Shown here: positions 7,869-17,114 of the stretch, piece after piece | Numbering within the stretch: position 1 is the first letter of the stretch | Layout: each line of letters starts with the position of its first letter | NCBI GenBank assembly: GCA_964613585.1 | Contig: CAZTHL010000001.1 | Coordinates: forward strand, 78,406 to 142,405 | Length of the DNA: 64,000 nucleotides | Origin: CAZTHL01 sp964613585 | GTDB lineage: Bacteria > Pseudomonadota > Alphaproteobacteria > DSM-16000 > Inquilinaceae | Direction: 5' to 3' | Program-made: the position numbers and the translations under genes | The notes under the pieces: model-generated | What the model saw: only the letters and a program-made list of their open reading frames with translations | Databases searched by the model: none | Told to the model about the DNA's origin: nothing

Positions 7869-8459
7869 TCAGGATCCTTCGGAGGAGGCGGAGCCGGCCT
7901 GATCCGCGGCGCGCAGGCGGACCGGCAGCATGCGCCGGAGGGTGTCGTCCTTGAGAACGAAGTGATGCTTCAGGGCAGCGGCGATATGGAGCGCCAGCAC
8001 CGCCAGGATGGCGTAGCCGAGCCAGCGGTGGACGCTGGCCAGGGTCCCGACCAGAGAGTCGTCGGTGCCGATCAGCCGGGGCAGGGGAAACCAGCCCCAC
8101 AGCGAGGTCGGCAGCGGGGACGCCGATGCCATGAGCCATCCGCTCAGGGGCATGGCAAGCAGCAGGATGTAGAGACCGGCATGGGTCGCCTTGGCCAGGC
8201 CGCGCTCATACGGCCTCAAATCGTCCGGCAGGGGAGGCGTCGGATTCACGAGGCGCCAGCCAAACCGCAGGGTCATCAGCGCGAGAACCGTGATGCCGAG
8301 CGACTTGTGCAACGCGTACCACTCGAGCTTGCGCGACCCGAGCGGCAACTCGACCATGATCAGGCCGAGCCCGATCATGACGCCGATCAGCCCGGCCACC
8401 AGCCAATGGAAGGTCACCGAGACGGCGCCCCATCGCCGCCGCGAGTTGACGAGCTGCAT
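7869..8459 (-). CDS. cytochrome b561 family membrane protein
   Basis: The 196-residue protein has four predicted membrane helices, and His residues in the places used for haem b ligation in this family (VTFHWL, ALHKSLG, VHRWLGY, ALHIAAAL). It would shuttle electrons between quinol and a periplasmic partner. The ATG at 8459 has a strong GGAGGAG site immediately upstream; a longer in-frame version adds 13 residues without support. It is followed at 2 nt by a YceI gene, and another YceI gene lies upstream on the same strand, which makes a compact redox or isoprenoid-related group. Confidence 0.88.
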   Translation of the reverse strand: MQLVNSRRRWGAVSVTFHWLVAGLIGVMIGLGLIMVELPLGSRKLEWYALHKSLGITVLALMTLRFGWRLVNPTPPLPDDLRPYERGLAKATHAGLYILLLAMPLSGWLMASASPLPTSLWGWFPLPRLIGTDDSLVGTLASVHRWLGYAILAVLALHIAAALKHHFVLKDDTLRRMLPVRLRAADQAGSASSEGS

Positions 8460-8697
8460 CTCACTCCTCCGATTCAATCCCGCCGGTGGCGCGGCCACGC
8501 CGAGCGGCAGACGCCGGGATCAGGATCGGCCGCACCCTCCGGTGGGTGACGCCGGTGGCTGGACGATGGGCCCCGGCACCAAGACCGGAACGGGCGTGGC
8601 GCGGCCACGATCCGGGCGGCCGGGACACGTGCCGGCACCCATGCACTGAATACGCAGCGCGCGGGTCGCAGGATCTCGGGTGCGTCACCGCCGCGTC

Positions 8698-9282
8698 TCA
8701 GCCGGCAGGGCTGGTCTCCGTCTCGATCCGGATCTCCACCGCGTCCGAGACGGCCGGAGCGAAGCGGCCGAGCCCGAAATCGCTGCGCAGCACCGTGGTC
8801 GTCGCGGTGAACCCGGCAACGAGGTCGCCCGAGATCGGGCTCGTGCCCATGCGGTTGAGGGTCACATCGAGCACCACCGGTCGGGTCATGCCCTTGATCG
8901 TGAGATCGCCGGTGACACGGGCCTGCTGAAAGCCGGTCGGCACGACCGAGGTGCTCTCGAAGGTGATCTCCGGGTGGCTCTCGACGTCGAAGAAGTCGGC
9001 GTCGCGAAAATGCTCGTCACGAGGGCCGTGGCCGGTGTCGAGGCTGTCGGCCCGGATGGTGACGGCCACGCTGCTGTTCTCGGGCGCCTGCGTATCGAGC
9101 ATGACGCTGCCGTCGAACTCCAGGAACTCGCCCTGGATGGTCGAGAAGCCGAAATGATCGACGAAGAACAGGATATGGGTGTGGGACGTGTCGAAGCTGT
9201 ACGCCTCGGCCGCGCGCGCCGGACCGGTCGCGGTGGCGAGGAAGGTGGCGCCGGCCAGCGCGCCGGCCAGGACATGTCGCAT
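8698..9282 (-). CDS. YceI family periplasmic protein (second copy)
   Basis: This second YceI protein has 194 residues: signal peptide with core VLAGALAGATFLATATG and AxA-type cleavage (ARAAEA), then YSFDTSHTHILFFVDHFGFS, ITFESTSV and TIKGMTRPVVLDVTLN. It is a paralogue, not a recent duplicate, of the one at 7291-7866. The ATG at 9282 is preceded by GGGAGGA at good spacing; an in-frame ATG 24 bases upstream is possible. The 238 bp between it and the cytochrome b561 gene shows no other gene, so it may share transcription with that pair. Confidence 0.88.
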   Translation of the reverse strand: MRHVLAGALAGATFLATATGPARAAEAYSFDTSHTHILFFVDHFGFSTIQGEFLEFDGSVMLDTQAPENSSVAVTIRADSLDTGHGPRDEHFRDADFFDVESHPEITFESTSVVPTGFQQARVTGDLTIKGMTRPVVLDVTLNRMGTSPISGDLVAGFTATTTVLRSDFGLGRFAPAVSDAVEIRIETETSPAG

Positions 9283-9514
9283 ACGCAGGATCCTCCCAAT
9301 CATCATGCCGTTCCTTCCGAGGGTTCGTCGGGGCGGCGATCCCGCCCCGGACGTCGCTGGAGAGTGGGTACCTGCCTACGCCGGGAAAAGTGGCGGAGGC
9401 GGCACAGGCTGTTTCCGGACAATCGATGAATGGGCGCCTGCCCGCCGCTCGACGGCGGCAGGTCCGGCGACCGGCGGGCCGTGCCGCGGCGCCCGGCATC
9501 GCTGGCGCATTCAG

Positions 9515-9542
9515 TTGCGCGGCCGTGGAGCGGTGTGCTAAG
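9515..9542 (+). promoter_or_regulatory. possible promoter of the atp operon
   Basis: TTGCGC (9515-9520) is followed by GCTAAG (9537-9542) at 16 bp spacing, a pattern often seen in GC-rich alphaproteobacterial promoters. It is about 127 bp before the atpH start. The rest of the 386-bp region between the YceI gene (9282) and atpH (9669) shows nothing else. Confidence 0.3.
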
Positions 9543-9668
9543 GGACCGCAAAATTTGCAGTGCGGGATGGCGGAACGAACCTGATCCGCCAAGGCGTTCC
9601 GCCGCCGGCCCGCATCCTTCCTCGTCGCTTCAACGGCGACCGGCGTCAGCAGGGGTATCGAGGGCTAG

Positions 9669-10232
9669 GTGGCAACCGCTTCGGAAAGCTTTAGCGGAGG
9701 GCTCGCGACTCGCTATGCGACGGCGCTGTTCGAGCTCGCCGACGAGGCCAGGAGCCTCGACGAGGTCGCCGACGAGCTGCGGGCGATCGACGGCCTGCTG
9801 AGCGAGAGCCCGGATCTGCGCCGGCTTGTGCGCAGCCCCACGCTCTCGCGGGAGGAGCAGGCCCGGGCCATGGACGCCATCCTGACCCAGGCCGGGGCCA
9901 GCGAGCTGACCCGGCGCTTCGTTGGCGTGGTGACCGCCAAGCGTCGGCTGTTCTGGCTTCGCTCCATGATCCAGGCCTTCCTGGCCGAGTTGGCGCGCCG
10001 GCGCGGCGAGGTGACGGCCCGGGTCGTCTCGGCGCATCGTCTCAACCAGACACAGACGGCCCAGCTGACCGACCAGCTGAAGAAGTCGGTCGGCGCCAAG
10101 GTGACGGTGGACGTCCGGGTCGACGCCTCGCTGCTCGGCGGGATGATCGTCCAGGTCGGCTCGCGGATGGTCGATACATCGCTGCGCACTCAGCTCGACA
10201 AGCTGCAGCTGGCATTGAAGGGGGTTGGCTAA
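9669..10232 (+). CDS. atpH: ATP synthase F1 subunit delta
   Basis: The delta subunit joins the F1 head to the peripheral stalk. The 187-residue protein has the family N-terminal helical bundle (LATRYATALFELADEA), LVRSPTLSREEQ and the C-terminal GGMIVQVGSRMVDTSLRTQL. It starts with GTG (no ATG available at the right place). First gene of atpHAGDC, the typical alphaproteobacterial F1 operon with F0 genes elsewhere. Its TAA overlaps the atpA ATG by one base. Confidence 0.96.
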   Translation: MATASESFSGGLATRYATALFELADEARSLDEVADELRAIDGLLSESPDLRRLVRSPTLSREEQARAMDAILTQAGASELTRRFVGVVTAKRRLFWLRSMIQAFLAELARRRGEVTARVVSAHRLNQTQTAQLTDQLKKSVGAKVTVDVRVDASLLGGMIVQVGSRMVDTSLRTQLDKLQLALKGVG

Positions 10233-11761
10233 TGGAGATCCGCGCCGCCGAGATCTCGGACATCATCAAGAAGCAGATCGCCGAGTTCGGGGCCGAGGCG
10301 GAGGTCGCCGAGGTCGGACAGGTGCTGGCGGTGGGCGACGGCGTGGCCCGTGTCTACGGGCTCGACAACTGCCGGGCCGGCGAGATGGTCGAGTTCCCGG
10401 GCGGCATCAAGGGCATGGCCTTGAACCTCGAGGACGACAATGTCGGGGTCGTCATCTTCGGCGAGGACAAGGACATCAAGGAAGGCGACACGGTCAAGAG
10501 GACCGGCCTGATCGTCGACGTGCCGGTCGGCCCCGGTCTGCTCGGCCGGGTCGTCGACGGGCTCGGCAACCCCATCGACGGCAAGGGGCCGATCGAGGGA
10601 GGGGAGCGTCGCCGGGTCGACGTCAAGGCGCCGGGCATCATCCCGCGCAAGTCGGTTCACGAGCCGATGCAGACCGGCCTGAAGGCGATCGATGCGCTGA
10701 CACCCATTGGCCGGGGCCAGCGCGAGCTGATCATCGGCGACCGGCAGACCGGCAAGACCGCGATCGCCGTCGACACCATCATCAATCAGCGCAACGTCAA
10801 CCAGACCGACGACGAGTCGAAGAAGCTGTACTGCATCTACGTCGCGGTCGGCCAGAAGCGCTCGACGGTCGCCCAGATCGTCAAGATGCTTCAGGACTAC
10901 GGCGCGATGGAGTATAGCATCGTCGTCGCCGCCACTGCGTCGGAGCCGGCGCCTCTGCAGTTCCTGGCGCCGTACTCCGGCTGTACGATGGGCGAATATT
11001 TCCGCGACAACGGCATGCATGCGCTGCTGGTCTACGACGACCTGTCGAAGCAGGCGGTCGCCTACCGGCAGATGTCGCTGCTGCTGCGCCGGCCGCCGGG
11101 ACGCGAGGCGTTCCCCGGCGACGTGTTCTATCTGCACAGCCGCCTTCTGGAGCGTGCCGCCAAGCTCAACGAGGCCAACGGTGCCGGCTCGCTCACCGCC
11201 CTGCCGGTGGTCGAGACCCAGGCGGGCGACGTTTCGGCCTATATCCCGACCAACGTGATCTCGATCACCGACGGCCAGATCTTCCTGGAGACCGGGCTCT
11301 TCTACAAGGGCGTTCGCCCGGCCATCAATGTCGGCATATCGGTCAGCCGGGTCGGCTCAGCAGCGCAGATCAAGGCGATGAAGCAGGTCGCCGGCAAGAT
11401 CAAGCTGGAGCTGGCGCAGTACCGGGAGATGGAGTCGTTCGCCCAGTTCGCCTCCGACCTTGATGCCTCCACCCAGCGCCTGCTGGCGCGCGGGGCGCGG
11501 CTGACCGAGCTGCTCAAGCAGCCGCAGTTCTCGCCGCAGCCGGTCGAGGAGCAGGTGGTGGCGATCTTCGCCGGCACCCGGGGGTTCCTCGACAAGCTGC
11601 CGGTGAGCGAGGTCACGCGCTTCGAGCGCGCCCTGATCGACGAGCTCCGCAGCAAGGCCGGCGACCTGCTGCAGACGATCCGAGAAGAGAAGGTGCTGTC
11701 GCCCGAGACGGAGGAGCGCCTGACCAAGTTCATTGGCGACTTCTCCAAGGTGTTCGTGTAG
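10232..11761 (+). CDS. atpA: ATP synthase F1 subunit alpha
   Basis: Alpha forms the non-catalytic nucleotide sites of the F1 hexamer. The 509-residue length is standard; Walker A GDRQTGKTAIA, the catalytic-site-completing segment YIPTNVISITDGQIF and the C-terminal helical domain are all present. It overlaps atpH by one base (TAATG), which fixes the start. Confidence 0.98.
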   Translation: MEIRAAEISDIIKKQIAEFGAEAEVAEVGQVLAVGDGVARVYGLDNCRAGEMVEFPGGIKGMALNLEDDNVGVVIFGEDKDIKEGDTVKRTGLIVDVPVGPGLLGRVVDGLGNPIDGKGPIEGGERRRVDVKAPGIIPRKSVHEPMQTGLKAIDALTPIGRGQRELIIGDRQTGKTAIAVDTIINQRNVNQTDDESKKLYCIYVAVGQKRSTVAQIVKMLQDYGAMEYSIVVAATASEPAPLQFLAPYSGCTMGEYFRDNGMHALLVYDDLSKQAVAYRQMSLLLRRPPGREAFPGDVFYLHSRLLERAAKLNEANGAGSLTALPVVETQAGDVSAYIPTNVISITDGQIFLETGLFYKGVRPAINVGISVSRVGSAAQIKAMKQVAGKIKLELAQYREMESFAQFASDLDASTQRLLARGARLTELLKQPQFSPQPVEEQVVAIFAGTRGFLDKLPVSEVTRFERALIDELRSKAGDLLQTIREEKVLSPETEERLTKFIGDFSKVFV

Positions 11762-11846
11762 GCGGCGGAGACGACGGAGGGCCGGGACGTCCCGGGCCTC
11801 CGCCCAAGACAGCAAGACGGTAAGCATCACGGGTTAGGGCGTTGCC

Positions 11847-12734
11847 ATGCCCAGTCTGAAGGACCTGCGGAACCGGATCAGCAGCGTCAAGTCGACGCAG
11901 AAGATCACGTCCGCCATGAAGATGGTGGCGGCCTCGCGGCTCAAGCGTGCTCAGGAGCAGGCCGAGGCCGGGCGGCCCTATTCCGAGCGCATGGAGCGAA
12001 TGCTCACCAGCCTCGCGTCGCGGCTTGCCGGCTCGGGCAGCGGGCCGCGCCTGGTCAGGGGCACCGGAGCCGACCAGGTGCAGTTGCTGGTGCCCGTCAC
12101 CTCCGACCGTGGCCTGTGCGGCGGCTTCAACGGATCCATCGTGCGCGAGACGCGCCGGCGGATCCGCGCGCTGGAGGCCGAGGGCAAGACGGTCAAGCTG
12201 ATGTGCATCGGCCGCAAGGCGCGCGACCTTCTGCGCCGGGACTACAGCAGCCTGATCATCGAGAGCGTCACCGAGGTCGGTCGGCCGCGGCTCGGCTTCG
12301 ACGATGCCGATGCCATCGGCGGCACCATCCTCGGTCGCTTCGACGCCGGCGAGTTCGACGTCTGCACCATCATCTACAACCGGTTCCGCTCGGCGATCAG
12401 CCAGATCGTCACGGTTCAGCAGCTGATCCCGGTGGCGCTCCCGGAGACCGGCGGCGCGCCGGCGGTCGGCCAGGGCCGAGCCGCCTACGAGTTCGAGCCG
12501 GAAGAGGAGAGCATCCTGGCGGAGCTGCTGCCGCGCAACCTGAAGGTGCAGGTGTTCAAGGCCCTTCTGGAGTCGTCAGCCAGCGAGCACGGGGCCCGCA
12601 TGACCGCCATGGACAACGCGACCCGCAACGCGGGCGACATGATCGACAGTCTGACCCTGCAGTACAACCGCACCCGGCAGGCCGCGATCACCAAGGAGCT
12701 CATCGAGATCATCTCCGGCGCCGAGGCCGTCTAG
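11847..12734 (+). CDS. atpG: ATP synthase F1 subunit gamma
   Basis: The gamma subunit is the rotating central stalk. The 295-residue protein begins MPSLKDLRNRISSVKSTQKIT and ends with DNATRNAGDMIDSLTLQYN and RQAAITKELIEIISGAEA, the paired long helices of the family. It lies 85 bp after atpA and 52 bp before atpD in the same operon. Confidence 0.97.
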   Translation: MPSLKDLRNRISSVKSTQKITSAMKMVAASRLKRAQEQAEAGRPYSERMERMLTSLASRLAGSGSGPRLVRGTGADQVQLLVPVTSDRGLCGGFNGSIVRETRRRIRALEAEGKTVKLMCIGRKARDLLRRDYSSLIIESVTEVGRPRLGFDDADAIGGTILGRFDAGEFDVCTIIYNRFRSAISQIVTVQQLIPVALPETGGAPAVGQGRAAYEFEPEEESILAELLPRNLKVQVFKALLESSASEHGARMTAMDNATRNAGDMIDSLTLQYNRTRQAAITKELIEIISGAEAV

Positions 12735-12786
12735 GCCTCCGGGCAAGCCGAGATCTACCGCCGTTCGACAAGGAGACACGAGGACC

Positions 12787-14238
12787 ATGGCGACCAAGGC
12801 CGCTGCCGCCAAGACCAGGAGCAACGTCACCGGCAAGATCAAGCAGGTGCTTGGCGCCATCGTCGACGTCCAGTTCGAGGGCGACCTGCCGGAGATCATG
12901 AGCGCGCTGCACCTCGAACTGGACGGCAAGACGCTGGTCCTCGAGGTGGCCCAGCACCTCGGTGAGAGCACGGTCCGCTGCATCGCCATGGACTCGACCG
13001 ATGGCTTGGTGCGCGGGCAGGAGGTGGTCGACACCGGTGGCCCGATCACCGTGCCGGTCGGGCCGGAGACCCTTGGCCGAATCCTCAACGTGATCGGCGA
13101 GCCGGTTGACGAGCGGGGCCCCGTGGTCACCAAGATGCGCTCGCCGATCCATAAATCGGCGCCTGAGTTCGTCGACCAGTCGACGGAGTCCGAGGTTCTC
13201 GTGACCGGCATCAAGGTCGTCGATTTGCTGGCGCCCTATGCCCGTGGCGGCAAGGTCGGGCTGTTCGGCGGCGCCGGGGTCGGCAAGACCGTCCTGATCA
13301 TGGAGCTGATCAACAACGTCGCGAAGGCGCACGGCGGCTATTCCGTGTTTGCCGGCGTCGGCGAGCGCACCCGCGAGGGCAACGACCTTTACCACGAGAT
13401 GATTGAATCCGGTGTCATCCAGCTGGAAGGCGGCGGCTCCAAAGCGGCGCTCGTCTATGGCCAGATGAACGAGCCGCCGGGTGCGCGCGCGCGCGTGGGC
13501 CTGTCCGGGCTGACGCTGGCCGAGTACTTTCGCGACGAGGAAGGGCAGGACGTGCTGTTCTTTGTCGACAACATCTTCCGTTTTACCCAGGCGGGCTCGG
13601 AAGTCTCGGCGCTGCTCGGCCGCATTCCGTCGGCCGTCGGCTACCAGCCGACGCTTGCCACCGACATGGGCGCGCTTCAGGAGCGCATCACCTCGACCAC
13701 CAAAGGCTCGATCACCTCGGTGCAGGCCATCTATGTGCCGGCCGACGACCTGACCGATCCGGCGCCCGCCACTTCATTCGCGCACCTCGACGCGACGACC
13801 GTGCTGAGCCGCTCCATCGCGGAGCTGGGCATCTATCCGGCGGTCGATCCGCTCGACTCGACCAGCCGCATCCTTGATCCGCGGGTGGTCGGGGACGAGC
13901 ATTACCAAGTCGCGCGCGATGTCCAGAGGGTGCTGCAGACCTACAAGGCCCTCCAGGACATCATCGCGATTCTGGGCATGGACGAGCTGTCGGAGGACGA
14001 CAAGCTGACCGTGGCCCGCGCCCGGAAGATCCAGCGTTTCCTGAGCCAGCCCTTCTTCGTGGCCGAGGTGTTCACCGGCACGCCGGGGGTGCTGGTCCCG
14101 ATCGAGGAAACGATCCGCGGCTTCAAGGGGATCGTCGCTGGCGACTACGACCATCTGCCGGAGGCCGCCTTCTACATGGTCGGCTCCATCGACGACGCGG
14201 TCGAGAAGGGACGCCGTCTGGCGGCGGAGGCGGCATGA
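12787..14238 (+). CDS. atpD: ATP synthase F1 subunit beta
   Basis: Beta carries the catalytic sites. The 483-residue protein contains Walker A GGAGVGKTVLI, the GERTREGNDLYHEM segment with the catalytic Glu, and ALLGRIPSAVGYQPTL. The N-terminus has about 12 extra Ala/Lys-rich residues (MATKAAAAKTRS) before the conserved start, typical of several alphaproteobacteria. Confidence 0.98.
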   Translation: MATKAAAAKTRSNVTGKIKQVLGAIVDVQFEGDLPEIMSALHLELDGKTLVLEVAQHLGESTVRCIAMDSTDGLVRGQEVVDTGGPITVPVGPETLGRILNVIGEPVDERGPVVTKMRSPIHKSAPEFVDQSTESEVLVTGIKVVDLLAPYARGGKVGLFGGAGVGKTVLIMELINNVAKAHGGYSVFAGVGERTREGNDLYHEMIESGVIQLEGGGSKAALVYGQMNEPPGARARVGLSGLTLAEYFRDEEGQDVLFFVDNIFRFTQAGSEVSALLGRIPSAVGYQPTLATDMGALQERITSTTKGSITSVQAIYVPADDLTDPAPATSFAHLDATTVLSRSIAELGIYPAVDPLDSTSRILDPRVVGDEHYQVARDVQRVLQTYKALQDIIAILGMDELSEDDKLTVARARKIQRFLSQPFFVAEVFTGTPGVLVPIEETIRGFKGIVAGDYDHLPEAAFYMVGSIDDAVEKGRRLAAEAA

Positions 14239-14269
14239 GCCGGCGACCGAGCGTGACGAGGTAGAGCCA

Positions 14270-14677
14270 ATGGCGTCGAAGACCGATTTCGAGCTGGTGG
14301 CGCCGGAGCGGCTGCTCCTGGAGAAGCCGGTTGAGATGGTGATCGTGCCGGGGGCCGAAGGCAACATGGGCGCGCTCCACGGCCATGCGCCGGTGATCTC
14401 CACCCTGCGGCCGGGCGTGATCACGGTGTACGAGGATCGGCCGACCGTGAGCGACTCGATCTTCGTTGCCGGCGGCTTCGTCGAGGTCACGCCGAGCCGG
14501 TGCACGGTGCTCGCCGAGGAGGCCGTGTCGGTGAACGAGATCGACCCTGCCGCCGTCGAGCAGACGATCCGAGACCTGACCGAGGATCTGGCCGACGCCA
14601 CCACCCCGACGGAGCGGACCCGGATCGAGAAGGCATTGACGGTAGCTCAGGCGAGGCGCCGGGCCGGAACCGCGTGA
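14270..14677 (+). CDS. atpC: ATP synthase F1 subunit epsilon
   Basis: The epsilon subunit couples and inhibits the rotor. The 135-residue protein has the N-terminal beta sandwich (FELVAPERLLLEKPVEMVIVPGAEGNMGALHGHAP) shown by its start and the AQARRRAG-type C-terminal helix. Last gene of atpHAGDC, 31 bp after atpD. No clear terminator follows, so transcription may continue into the ferritin-like gene 154 bp downstream. Confidence 0.96.
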   Translation: MASKTDFELVAPERLLLEKPVEMVIVPGAEGNMGALHGHAPVISTLRPGVITVYEDRPTVSDSIFVAGGFVEVTPSRCTVLAEEAVSVNEIDPAAVEQTIRDLTEDLADATTPTERTRIEKALTVAQARRRAGTA

Positions 14678-14724
14678 TCACGGCCTCGGCTTGTCCTCAT
14701 GATCAACCTTTGTGAACCAGACCG

Positions 14725-14835
14725 ATGATCCTCGAGCCCGACGACGGCTCGCCGGCTAGCACCGAGGCGCCGGCACGGGACCCTCAGACCGGCCATGTCG
14801 GCGCGGAGGAGCATCCACAGGTCGACCGGCGATGA
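14725..14835 (+). CDS. possible 36-residue leader or small protein coupled to the ferritin-like gene
   Basis: An ATG at 14725 opens 36 codons of a polar, acidic peptide (MILEPDDGSPASTEAPA...) whose TGA overlaps the next gene's ATG as ATGA. The 4-nt overlap is the same coupling used by other gene pairs in this window, which argues for translation. The peptide has no recognisable domain and no strong ribosome site, so it could also be chance. Confidence 0.3.
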   Translation: MILEPDDGSPASTEAPARDPQTGHVGAEEHPQVDRR

Positions 14836-15653
14836 CGTACAAGCACTGGACACTCGACGACATTCCCTGGAGCCGGTTCGAGCCCGACAAGGTCCGTGCC
14901 GACCAGGTGCGGATCATCAAGGCCGCGGCCATGGTGGAGTACAACGCGGCGGATTACGTCACCTACCTTGAGCACGTCTTCCAGGAGGACGATCTGTTCA
15001 TCGAGGCGGCGCGCCGATGGGGCATCGAGGAGGTGCAGCATGGTGAGGCGCTTTCGCGCTGGGCCAGCACCGTCGATCCGGATTTCGACTTCGATAGCCG
15101 CTTCGCCGCCTACCGCGAAGGCTTCCGCCTCGATCTCGACACGGAGAAGTCGGTGCGCGGCTCACGTCCTGGAGAGCTGGTGGCGCGATGCATGGTCGAG
15201 GTCGGCACCAGCTCGTACTACACGGCGATCGGCGACGGCACCGACGAGCCCGTGTTGCGCGCCATTTGCCGCAAGATTGCCTCGGACGAGCTGCGCCATT
15301 ACAAGCTCTTCTATGACCACCTCAAGCGCTATCTCTCGATGGAGGGATTGAACCGTTTCCAGCGCATCCGCGTGGCGCTCGGCCGCATCGCCGAGACCGA
15401 GGACGATGAGCTTTCCTACGCCTATTACGCCGCCAACAACCGTGGCGAGGCGTACGATCGTGAGCGCTGCAACAAGGAATACCGGGATCTGGCGTACCGC
15501 TACTACAAGGAGCCCCATGTCGACCGCGGCATGGCGATGATATTCAAAGCCTGCGGCCTCAAGCCGCACAGCACCTTGTTCAACATGACCAGTCGTGGTG
15601 TCCGCTGGTACCTGCAGCGCCGGCAAAAGCACGCCCCCGACATGGCCGCGTGA
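14832..15653 (+). CDS. ferritin-like di-iron protein
   Basis: The 273-residue protein carries a ferritin-type four-helix di-iron site: Glu36 or Glu47 in helix 1, EEVQH (Glu67, His70), Glu123 in MVEVG, and DELRH (Glu153, His156). This is the E / ExxH / E / ExxH pattern of acyl-ACP desaturase and rubrerythrin relatives. A long basic/aromatic C-terminal part (about residues 165-273) has no family match I recognise. It follows atpC, so co-expression with ATP synthase is possible. The reaction is unknown; oxygen-dependent oxidation or iron/oxidant handling are the likely options. Confidence 0.75.
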   Translation: MTYKHWTLDDIPWSRFEPDKVRADQVRIIKAAAMVEYNAADYVTYLEHVFQEDDLFIEAARRWGIEEVQHGEALSRWASTVDPDFDFDSRFAAYREGFRLDLDTEKSVRGSRPGELVARCMVEVGTSSYYTAIGDGTDEPVLRAICRKIASDELRHYKLFYDHLKRYLSMEGLNRFQRIRVALGRIAETEDDELSYAYYAANNRGEAYDRERCNKEYRDLAYRYYKEPHVDRGMAMIFKACGLKPHSTLFNMTSRGVRWYLQRRQKHAPDMAA

Positions 15654-15987
15654 CGCCAAGCTCGTGCCAGTTTCGCCGGTGAGTGCCATGCAACCCTCTC
15701 TTCCCGGTCGAGCGAAGCGCACCTTGGAAGGCACTTGAGCCGGAAAGGCTCTGCGTGACGACCGGCAAGGGAGTCGTCCTTTGGGGCGGTGCGACGGTCG
15801 ACTTACGGTCAACACTCTCCCGCTTCGCTTATCCGGCGATAGAAGCGGCGTCGATCCGTTCACAGCCTCGGCCGTCGGTCGAGATCAATGGCGACCGCTT
15901 TCGCGACACCACCGATCGTTGTAGGCCGCCCCGGGCGCTCCGCACCTTCTCGGCAGCCGGGATCCCCCACGCCACCAGCCCGCTTCG
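15654..15987. other. 334-bp intergenic region between converging genes, nothing recognised
   Basis: No supported coding frame, RNA gene, repeat or clear terminator was seen between the ferritin-like gene stop and the convergent extensin-like gene stop. Confidence 0.5.
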
Positions 15988-16608
15988 TCAGACTCCGCAA
16001 TGCCGCCAGCGGCCAATATCCAGGTGGAAGTGGTCCTGGTGGTCGGCATCGCTGTTCGGCGTCAGCACGACGCTGAACAGGGAGCACGCTCCGGCGGCTG
16101 CACGCCGCAGGAAGAGGCTTCGCCGATCACCGGTTCGCCAATGCCGGTCGATCCGGAGCAGCGTGCCGTCCGCCAGCTCGAAGGCCGAGATGTCGATGGC
16201 GCGACCATGGGCATGCTCGGAGAGGCGCCCGGCGTTGCGCCGCATGCTTCGGCACACATAGGTCCCGTAGTGATGAAGACGGACCACCGGCTGGCCAAAC
16301 AGCTCGAAGGCCAAGGGCTGCACCACCTTGATCTCGAAGTCGTGCAGCGTCATCGCCAGCGGGCAGCTCATTCGTGCCGGGCGGCTGAGCGCGGCGGAGG
16401 ATCGCGCCACGGAGACGGCGTCGGTGATGCCGCAGCCGTGGCCGTTGTGAAAGTCGGCCACCGGGGTGAAGCGGATGCCGCGCTCGATCAGCGTGTTGAG
16501 GCACTGTGCCCCGCCGATCGGGCTTGGTGGCGGCTTCGGTGCGGGACCGGCGCACGACACGACCAGCAGGAACGCGAGCAGGCCGGGGGTCCGCGACGCC
16601 AGGCTCAA
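15988..16608 (-). CDS. extensin-like family lipoprotein
   Basis: The 206-residue protein has a lipoprotein signal (LLAFLLVVSC, lipidated Cys19) and a C-terminal extensin-like (DUF882/M15-related) fold: ARMSCPLAMTLHDFE, SEHAHGRAIDISAFEL and DHQDHFHLDIG hold the His/Asp residues that bind zinc in DD-peptidase relatives. Six or so cysteines could form disulfides. It is likely anchored in the envelope and may act on peptidoglycan. Its ATG overlaps the rppH stop by 4 nt, so it ends the cell-wall/RNA-processing operon. Confidence 0.85.
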   Translation of the reverse strand: MSLASRTPGLLAFLLVVSCAGPAPKPPPSPIGGAQCLNTLIERGIRFTPVADFHNGHGCGITDAVSVARSSAALSRPARMSCPLAMTLHDFEIKVVQPLAFELFGQPVVRLHHYGTYVCRSMRRNAGRLSEHAHGRAIDISAFELADGTLLRIDRHWRTGDRRSLFLRRAAAGACSLFSVVLTPNSDADHQDHFHLDIGRWRHCGV

Positions 16609-17114
16609 CGCTCACCCCGAAGGCCGTCCAGATGGGGAGCGAATTCTCTGAAGACGGCCTCATAGAGCGGCCGCTTGAAGCCGACAATGCCGTTGCGCAC
16701 CTCATCCGGCTCGGCCCAGCGCCAAGCGTCGAACTCCCCGTCCGGGCCGTCGAGCGCAATGTCCGCATCGGTTCCCGTGAAGCGGAGCAGGAACCATTTC
16801 TGCTCCTGGCCGCGGTATCGGCCGCCCCAGACACGGCCAAGTAGCTCCTGTGGCAGATCGTACCGCAGCCAGTTTTGGGTTTCCGCGACGATCTCGGCTC
16901 TCCGGGTTCCGGTCTCCTCGCCCAACTCGCGCAGGGCGGCGTGATGCGGGACCTCGCCGGCGTCGATGCCGCCTTGCGGCATCTGCCAAGCGTCGGGCGT
17001 GTCCGTTCGCCGGGCGACAAAGACCTTTCCGGCATCGTTGACCAGCATGATGCCGACGCCGCGACGATAACGCTGCGGGCAAGCGCGGGTCGCCGCTTGA
17101 GGATCGTCGGTCAC
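16605..17114 (-). CDS. rppH: RNA pyrophosphohydrolase (Nudix)
   Basis: RppH removes pyrophosphate from 5'-triphosphate RNA to start decay. The 169-residue protein has a complete Nudix box at residues 49-70 (GGIDAGE...REL.EETG, with Arg62, Glu63, Glu66, Glu67), preceded by DAWQMPQGG, and the family C-terminus with FKRPLYEAV. It overlaps both neighbours by 4 nt (ATGA), the extensin-like gene downstream and the deacetylase-like gene upstream, so all three are coupled. The order ctpA-deacetylase-rppH is typical of alphaproteobacteria. Confidence 0.94.
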   Translation of the reverse strand: MTDDPQAATRACPQRYRRGVGIMLVNDAGKVFVARRTDTPDAWQMPQGGIDAGEVPHHAALRELGEETGTRRAEIVAETQNWLRYDLPQELLGRVWGGRYRGQEQKWFLLRFTGTDADIALDGPDGEFDAWRWAEPDEVRNGIVGFKRPLYEAVFREFAPHLDGLRGER

